Below are positions 6,892-10,645 of a stretch of 10,645 bases of DNA, piece by piece (positions within the stretch are counted from its first letter, which is position 1; each line of letters opens with the position of its first letter). A model generated the notes under the pieces. The model ran no database searches. It saw nothing but the letters and a program-made list of their open reading frames with translations, and was not told the DNA's origin. The DNA is from Bacillota bacterium (GTDB lineage Bacteria > Bacillota > Clostridia > Acetivibrionales > DSM-1351), in contig JAEZIU010000078.1 of assembly GCA_023436485.1 (NCBI GenBank), positions 1 through 10,645 of the forward strand, read 5' to 3'. The position numbers and the translations under genes were made by a program.

Positions 6892-7701
6892 TTATGGGAG
6901 TTGAATTACTGCAATTTCCGGAATCGAAAGGAATCGTAAAGGTAACAGAACATTTCCTAAACCTCGGTTGATATAAACTATTATGCCGTTAATTTTATGA
7001 AGTCCTCTCCGGTAGCCCATCCTGCAAAGCTGTTCTCGTCTCAGAATCCTGAACTCCAGATGAAAAGGCATCCATATCTGTCCACCGTGAAAATGACCGC
7101 ATAGAAAGTAATCTGTGTTGGTTTTGGATAATGTAAGCACCGTATCAGGGTTATGGGAAAATGCAATATTAATACGGTTATCGGATGCAGGGGCTACATT
7201 TCCTAAAGCTTTATCCAAATCAGGCTTACCCCTTTTCAAGTCATCAATACCAATAATATTGTAGGTAGTATTATTTTTGTAAATGCTTTTGGACGCGTTA
7301 TTCAGGACGACAGCCCCAGTTTGCTCCAGCTGGCCAATAAAGCCTTCTACGCCACTCTTTTTATTCAAAAGTGCTTTATGATCATGATTCCCAAGTGTAA
7401 GGTATACAGGGAAAATATCAGCTATTGCTTTTATTAAATCCAGAGCTTTAGGGATATCATTCTCTGTTTCAATATAATCTCCTGATATAAGAACTATATC
7501 AGGTTTAACTTCTTTCAATGTGTTTATAAGCTTTTTCTTGCTAATATGAATATGATTTACATGTAAATCGGATAAATGTGCGATTTTAAGGCCTTTTGAA
7601 CTTTTACAAAAACTTACAAAATTCTTTTTTAGCAGGGTGGTTTCAAACAGCATATAAACCAGCAGAAGTACTGCAATGCCTGTTATTATAATGTAACTCA
7701 T
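6892..7701 (-). CDS. Membrane-anchored calcineurin-like metallophosphoesterase (YkuE/YaeI type)
   Basis: Phosphoesterase with two metal ions in its active site. The 269 residues begin with a single hydrophobic anchor (about 3-19) and then a full catalytic domain with the family motifs: SDLHVNH (Asp45, His47), SGDY (Asp75), LGNHDH (Asn105, His106), FSHNPD (His183) and CGHFHGGQ (His203, His205). The latter plus the closing segment VYINRGLGNVLLPLRF is typical of the YkuE/YaeI group, which acts at the membrane or cell wall. E. coli-type lipid A chemistry does not apply in a Gram-positive, so the substrate is unknown. The start is fixed by AGGAG (reverse complement of 7708-7712) six bases upstream. 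It is convergent with the mutase and divergent from the HD-GYP gene. Confidence 0.92.
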   Translation of the reverse strand: MSYIIITGIAVLLLVYMLFETTLLKKNFVSFCKSSKGLKIAHLSDLHVNHIHISKKKLINTLKEVKPDIVLISGDYIETENDIPKALDLIKAIADIFPVYLTLGNHDHKALLNKKSGVEGFIGQLEQTGAVVLNNASKSIYKNNTTYNIIGIDDLKRGKPDLDKALGNVAPASDNRINIAFSHNPDTVLTLSKTNTDYFLCGHFHGGQIWMPFHLEFRILRREQLCRMGYRRGLHKINGIIVYINRGLGNVLLPLRFLSIPEIAVIQLP

Positions 7702-7753
7702 TAATTTCTCCTGTTTTTTATAAATTTCATTTTCAAAAGTAAGGTTATAAATA

Positions 7754-7782
7754 AGTATATTCTAAAATATTTTCTTTGTAAA
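7754..7782 (-). promoter_or_regulatory. Sigma-A promoter of the phosphoesterase gene
   Basis: On the minus strand, TTTACA (plus 7777-7782) and TATACT (plus 7754-7759) are exactly 17 bases apart, each 5/6 to consensus. The start would be near 7747, giving a leader of about 45 bases. Confidence 0.65.
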
Positions 7783-7786
7783 ATAA

Positions 7787-7800
7787 AACAAAATTTTGTT
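7787..7800. promoter_or_regulatory. Perfect 14-bp palindrome between divergent promoters (possible operator)
   Basis: AACAAAATTTTGTT is an uninterrupted perfect palindrome. It lies between the two outward-facing -35 elements and overlaps the plus-strand -35 by two bases. This is the right place for a regulator that acts on both genes. The sequence is very AT-rich, so chance is a real alternative, and I recognise no regulator for it. Confidence 0.35.
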
Positions 7801-7827
7801 GATATTAATTGGGAAAAAAAGTATAAT
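7799..7827 (+). promoter_or_regulatory. Strong sigma-A promoter of the HD-GYP gene
   Basis: TTGATA (7799-7804), a 17-base spacer and perfect TATAAT (7822-7827). Transcription would start near 7834, about 243 bases before the preferred HD-GYP start codon, so the leader is long. Confidence 0.75.
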
Positions 7828-7833
7828 TGTTTT

Positions 7834-8076
7834 GGTAGATACTACATTTTGTCACATCAAGTAACAACTGGGGTTAGTTAATAGTCAGATCATAAAATAC
7901 AACGTAATTCGGTAGTAGTGTAATTAAGCTTTAGATAATGTTTCTACAATTATTATACACAAAGGTTCCGGATTGTATTTTAATGTCCCGGAATACTAGA
8001 AATCAAGACCGTGCTGAAGCTGTTATGCCAAGGGGTATGTCTGGTTTAGCGCATGGTTTTTGCTGAAGAGGAAACA
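7834..8076 (+). other. Long 5' leader of the HD-GYP gene, with hairpins but no known riboswitch recognised
   Basis: About 243 bases lie between the predicted transcription start and the HD-GYP start codon. Possible structure: TACTAC (7840-7845) can pair with GTAGTA (7912-7917). TTCCGG (7966-7971) pairs with CCGGAA (7988-7993) over a 16-base loop. ATGCC (8025-8029) pairs with GGTAT (8034-8038) around the tetraloop AAGG. GTTTCT (7940-7945) could pair with GGAAAC (8070-8075), covering part of the ribosome binding site. I looked for the conserved cores of c-di-GMP-I, purine, TPP, FMN, cobalamin and ydaO riboswitches and found none. The leader also holds a small ORF, listed separately. Confidence 0.4.
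7938..8066 (+). CDS. Possible 42-codon leader ORF upstream of the HD-GYP gene
   Basis: An ATG at 7938 opens a 42-residue frame ending in TGA at 8064-8066, with a stop codon (7932-7934) just upstream in frame. The peptide starts MFLQLLYTKVPDC and its second half, QDRAEAVMPRGMSGLAHGF, reads like ordinary protein and is richer in GC than its surroundings. The stop lies two bases before the GAGG that serves the HD-GYP gene, an arrangement that would allow translational coupling or leader-peptide control. Against it, there is no convincing ribosome binding site before 7938 and I recognise no family. It could be a leader peptide, a remnant of a lost gene, or chance. Confidence 0.25.
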   Translation: MFLQLLYTKVPDCILMSRNTRNQDRAEAVMPRGMSGLAHGFC

Positions 8077-9129
8077 ATGAGAAAGATTAATATTTCAAAC
8101 TGCCAGGCAGGAATGACATTGGGGAAGGCTGTATATTATGATGGTTCATCAATGCTAATTGATGCTGGAACTGTATTAACACCATCGCACTTAGCACAAA
8201 TTGCCTCTCTTGGTATTACAGAATTGTATATTCAAGATAATTTTTCAAAAGATATAGTAGTAAAAGATGTAATCAGAGACATTACCAGGTTGGAAGCCAT
8301 TCTATTTATGAAACAAACTATGGAGAAGTATAGTTTAGAAGGTATGCCACCATCCGGAAGCATCATTTCAATCGTAGATAAAATCTTAAATGATATACTT
8401 GATTCCGAAGAAATAATTGTTAATCTGATGGATATAAAGACTTTTGACGGTTATACTTTTTCTCATAGTGTAAATGTCTGTATACTGTCTTTAATAATAG
8501 GTATAAAGCTAAAGCTGGGACAGGCAGAACTTCAGGAACTGGGTGTGGGTGCACTTTTACACGATATAGGCAAAGTACTCATACCTACAGAAATACTTAA
8601 TAAAAAGTCTTCTCTTTCAGATGACGAATTTGAAGTAATAAAGCGTCATTCAAAGCTGGGTTATAATATCTTAAAAAATATACCGGGTATCAGTGAAAAG
8701 GCGGCAATGGTTGCATTAAATCACCATGAGAGATGCGACGGAAAAGGCTATCCTATGGCTTTGCACAAGGAAGAGATACACTTATATTCAAAGATAGTAG
8801 CCGTGACCGATATATTTGATGCCTTGACCTCCGACAGAATATACCGTAAGAAAATAGGAACGTTTAATGCAATAAATTATCTCGAATCAATTAATAATTT
8901 GCTCCTTGATTCACAAATTTTAGGCTGCTTTCTTAAGGTTATTCCGCCATATCCTATTGGCACCGAGGTTACTATGAGCAGCGGGGAAAAGGGGATTGTT
9001 ATCGGGTTGAACAAGTCTCATATTCCAATTGTCAGACTTAATGTAAATTCTGATGGAACTTCAAAATATCCATATGAAGAAATAAATCTGGAAAGCTGCA
9101 ATAATTACTTTATAGTTTCATCATGTTAA
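8077..9129 (+). CDS. HD-GYP domain protein, probable cyclic-di-GMP phosphodiesterase
   Basis: Probable cytoplasmic enzyme that hydrolyses the second messenger c-di-GMP, affecting motility and surface growth. The start at 8077 (350 residues) is preferred because GAGG at 8068-8071 lies five bases before it; an in-frame ATG at 8053 has no such site. An N-terminal small domain (about 1-60: MRKINISNCQAGMTLGKAVY, then an AGTVLT and LGITELYI pattern) is common in clostridial HD-GYP proteins. The catalytic domain follows, with HSVNV (130-134), HDIGK (162-166), RHSKLGYNIL (190-199), the diagnostic HHERCDGKGYP (216-226) and VTDIFDALTSDRIYRK (243-258). All expected metal ligands seem present, so it should be active. 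A C-terminal extension (YPIGTEVTMSSGEKG onwards) is also usual. No transmembrane or receiver domain is seen. Confidence 0.9.
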   Translation: MRKINISNCQAGMTLGKAVYYDGSSMLIDAGTVLTPSHLAQIASLGITELYIQDNFSKDIVVKDVIRDITRLEAILFMKQTMEKYSLEGMPPSGSIISIVDKILNDILDSEEIIVNLMDIKTFDGYTFSHSVNVCILSLIIGIKLKLGQAELQELGVGALLHDIGKVLIPTEILNKKSSLSDDEFEVIKRHSKLGYNILKNIPGISEKAAMVALNHHERCDGKGYPMALHKEEIHLYSKIVAVTDIFDALTSDRIYRKKIGTFNAINYLESINNLLLDSQILGCFLKVIPPYPIGTEVTMSSGEKGIVIGLNKSHIPIVRLNVNSDGTSKYPYEEINLESCNNYFIVSSC

Positions 9130-9133
9130 TTTA

Positions 9134-9170
9134 AAGCAGAGAGACTTAAAATAGTCATCTCTGCTTGTTT
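9134..9170. terminator. Terminator between the convergent HD-GYP and nitrilase-like genes
   Basis: AAGCAGAGA (9134-9142) pairs perfectly with TCTCTGCTT (9158-9166). After a single-base bulge, GACT and AGTC extend the stem around a 6-base loop. The T tail (TGTTT) is short. It sits 4 bases after the HD-GYP stop and 17 bases before the stop of the opposite gene, so it may serve both. Confidence 0.7.
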
Positions 9171-9183
9171 AATATCAAAACAG

Positions 9184-10416
9184 TTATTTTATATTTTGGG
9201 GATTATAAACATGTATTTGTCCGAGGCCGTGAGGATACAGCTTTTGTCCTTTGTCAGTGGCAGCATTAACGTCTGTAACGATTGAGGCCGGAATATGATC
9301 AGACAGTCTCGGGCCACAGCTTGCATCAAAACTGAAAGTCTTTAGCTGTGAGTGGCAGCTTTCTCCGTTTTGAGCATCACCATCGATAACATATTCTCCG
9401 TCACAATTAAATAGTATACCGCCTTGTTTTGTTGCAGCAGAATCCTTTCTCAAAGACATTCCGCAGGATATTACTATTTGGATATCCAATTCCTTTATCT
9501 TTTTCTCGGATAAATAGCCTAGAAGTCTCTTTCTACTATGGTCAAGACAGATTTCAACACCTATATTCAATCCTCCGCAGTTAAAAGTAGAGTAGGTTAA
9601 TGTCTGGACAGGATTTTTAGTATCAGAGACATGTGGGTAGTTAACCATTGTTTGAAGGTAATTTTCAACAATGCCTTTTGAAGCAGAAGGGTTGTTTAAA
9701 ATAAAGTCTTCTTTCGACTTGAATTCCTTCTGTATAGAATTAGTATTCTGTCTGTAATAGATAAAACATCTGTTATAAACCATTTTATTGGCTAAACCAT
9801 CGCTCATACTCAATACATCACACAGCAAATCTGAAAGTTCCTGGTCATAGCTGTTTTCTGATGATTGCTTTTTATCTATAATTTTCAGCAAGTGAGAGAC
9901 CTTGGGAATACTTTTATTGTTTGTAGATTTTTTAAGTATGCTGTATACGTTTAAATAATCATCTCCAACCTTGGAAAGGGTTTTGTCTGTATCCGTTATA
10001 CAGTCGGGGATATCGAAGGTAGTCAAAATGGAACCGAATAAGAAAAGCCAGTCACTGAAATCATATTGCTTTTCAAGGGTTTTAATAATATTAATAAGGC
10101 CGTCGCTGATTTTTATGTACATTTCATCGTTTGCTTTTTGTGAATTCAAATATGCACCCTTGATACCTCTCCAGAAGAATTCAGGTAATGCAAATACTTT
10201 CAGTGTTGAAGGGTCTTTGTTTATGCCACCAATGCTGATTACCTGTTTTAGTACATCTGATACGATTTGCAGACGGGCGTTGATATCATCGTTATCATTT
10301 GCAAGGCCTAGATAAATTCCCCAATCGCTCATTTCCTCAACGGATTCCTTTAGCAGTGGGGTGGAACTTAATACATGGCCGATAAATTGCACCTTGGTAT
10401 AGATACTTTCATTCAT
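9184..10416 (-). CDS. Atypical nitrilase-superfamily (carbon-nitrogen hydrolase) protein
   Basis: Protein of 410 residues, cytoplasmic by appearance, with no signal peptide. The three landmarks of the C-N hydrolase fold can be seen. There is a Glu in VFALPEFFWRG (Glu79). A Lys lies in the stretch after NRCFIYYRQ, in KEFKSKED (Lys230, 233 or 235). The nucleophile region is LNIGVEICLDHSRKRLL, with Cys290 placed as in the family's GVAICYD motif and followed by DIQIVISCG like the usual strand after it. Normal members have about 260-320 residues, with Glu to Lys near 70 and Lys to Cys near 35. Here the gaps are about 150 and 55-60, so there is an insertion near 135-215, rich in Lys, Ser and Asn. 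Substrate unknown. AGGAGA at 10424-10429 (reverse complement) supports the start. It stands alone between two terminators. Confidence 0.65.
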   Translation of the reverse strand: MNESIYTKVQFIGHVLSSTPLLKESVEEMSDWGIYLGLANDNDDINARLQIVSDVLKQVISIGGINKDPSTLKVFALPEFFWRGIKGAYLNSQKANDEMYIKISDGLINIIKTLEKQYDFSDWLFLFGSILTTFDIPDCITDTDKTLSKVGDDYLNVYSILKKSTNNKSIPKVSHLLKIIDKKQSSENSYDQELSDLLCDVLSMSDGLANKMVYNRCFIYYRQNTNSIQKEFKSKEDFILNNPSASKGIVENYLQTMVNYPHVSDTKNPVQTLTYSTFNCGGLNIGVEICLDHSRKRLLGYLSEKKIKELDIQIVISCGMSLRKDSAATKQGGILFNCDGEYVIDGDAQNGESCHSQLKTFSFDASCGPRLSDHIPASIVTDVNAATDKGQKLYPHGLGQIHVYNPQNIK

Positions 10417-10451
10417 AGTATTGTCTCCTGTCGGATTTATTTTTATTTGAA

Positions 10452-10480
10452 ATCATATACCATATACCATATTGTGTCAA
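10452..10480 (-). promoter_or_regulatory. Strong sigma-A promoter of the nitrilase-like gene
   Basis: On the minus strand, a perfect TTGACA (plus 10475-10480), a 17-base spacer and TATGAT (plus 10452-10457, 5/6). The start would be near 10445, giving a leader of about 29 bases with an AGGAGA site. Confidence 0.8.
10454..10472. repeat. Short tandem heptamer repeat in the promoter spacer
   Basis: CATATAC is present twice in tandem (10454-10460, 10461-10467), followed by a partial third copy CATAT (10468-10472). It fills the spacer and part of the -10 of the nitrilase-like gene's promoter. Confidence 0.7.
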
Positions 10481-10517
10481 TTTTTAATTATAATACCTTT
10501 TGTGTATATCCTGCATA

Positions 10518-10551
10518 AAAAAAGGATTTCACAAATTGTGAAATCCTTTTT

Positions 10552-10552
<1 letters not shown>
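10518..10552. terminator. Terminator of tRNA-Leu
   Basis: A 17-base arm (10518-10534) is a perfect inverted repeat of 10536-10552 with one base between. In practice the core GGATTTCAC/GTGAAATCC forms the stem, with A/T runs on both sides giving U tails in either direction. It ends on the last base of the tRNA's encoded CCA, so tRNA transcripts (minus strand) stop right after the mature 3' end. Confidence 0.85.
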
Positions 10553-10634
<82 letters not shown>

Positions 10635-10645
10635 TCGAGCAGTTC

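Noticed and set aside
7912..7960. Purine-type riboswitch suggested by GTTTCTAC at 7940-7947
   Set aside because: No P3 hairpin follows and the other conserved core positions are missing; only the short string matches.
8053..8076. HD-GYP start at the upstream in-frame ATG (8053)
   Set aside because: No ribosome binding site precedes it, while GAGG sits five bases before the ATG at 8077, and the family N-terminus starts with MRKINIS-like text.
9971..10315. Plus-strand ORF of 114 codons opposite the nitrilase-like gene
   Set aside because: It shadows the conserved Glu region of the minus-strand gene and has no recognisable domain or supported start.

Overview
The window looks like ordinary chromosomal DNA of a low-GC Gram-positive anaerobe of the class Clostridia. 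Purine-rich AGGAGG-type ribosome binding sites, sigma-A-like promoters, an AT-rich base composition, short intergenic gaps with U-tailed hairpins and the gene families present all fit. A mesophilic relative of Ruminiclostridium is my best guess from the protein style, but this is inference and no species is proven.

Layout: (1) 1-423 is the C-terminal part of tryptophanyl-tRNA synthetase (trpS), cut by the window edge at its KMSKS loop and followed by a terminator. (2) 511-1080 encodes an MntP-type manganese exporter. (3) 1091-4244 is a tightly packed unit of uvrB, lrgA (cidA-like) and lrgB (cidB-like). The genes overlap by 1 and 4 bases, and a LexA-like inverted repeat lies in the promoter region. 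(4) 4322-5014 is a protein with features of permuted NlpC/P60 (papain-like) enzymes. (5) 5106-6833 is a phosphoglucomutase/phosphomannomutase. (6) 6892-7701, on the minus strand, is a membrane-anchored calcineurin-like phosphoesterase that shares a bidirectional terminator with the mutase. (7) 7702-8076 is a divergent promoter region with a perfect 14-bp palindrome and an unusually long, partly structured leader containing a 42-codon ORF. It precedes (8) an HD-GYP cyclic-di-GMP phosphodiesterase at 8077-9129. (9) 9184-10416, on the minus strand, is an atypical nitrilase-superfamily protein with a strong promoter of its own. (10) 10552-10634, on the minus strand, is tRNA-Leu(UAG) with an encoded CCA.

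Most of the genes are housekeeping or stand alone, and I see no mobile element, CRISPR array or multi-gene defence cassette. Three items deserve a second look. The first is the possible SOS control of a holin-like/pyruvate-transport pair through uvrB. The second is the long leader and small ORF in front of the HD-GYP gene. The third is the diverged nitrilase-like protein, which has an apparent insertion between its catalytic positions.
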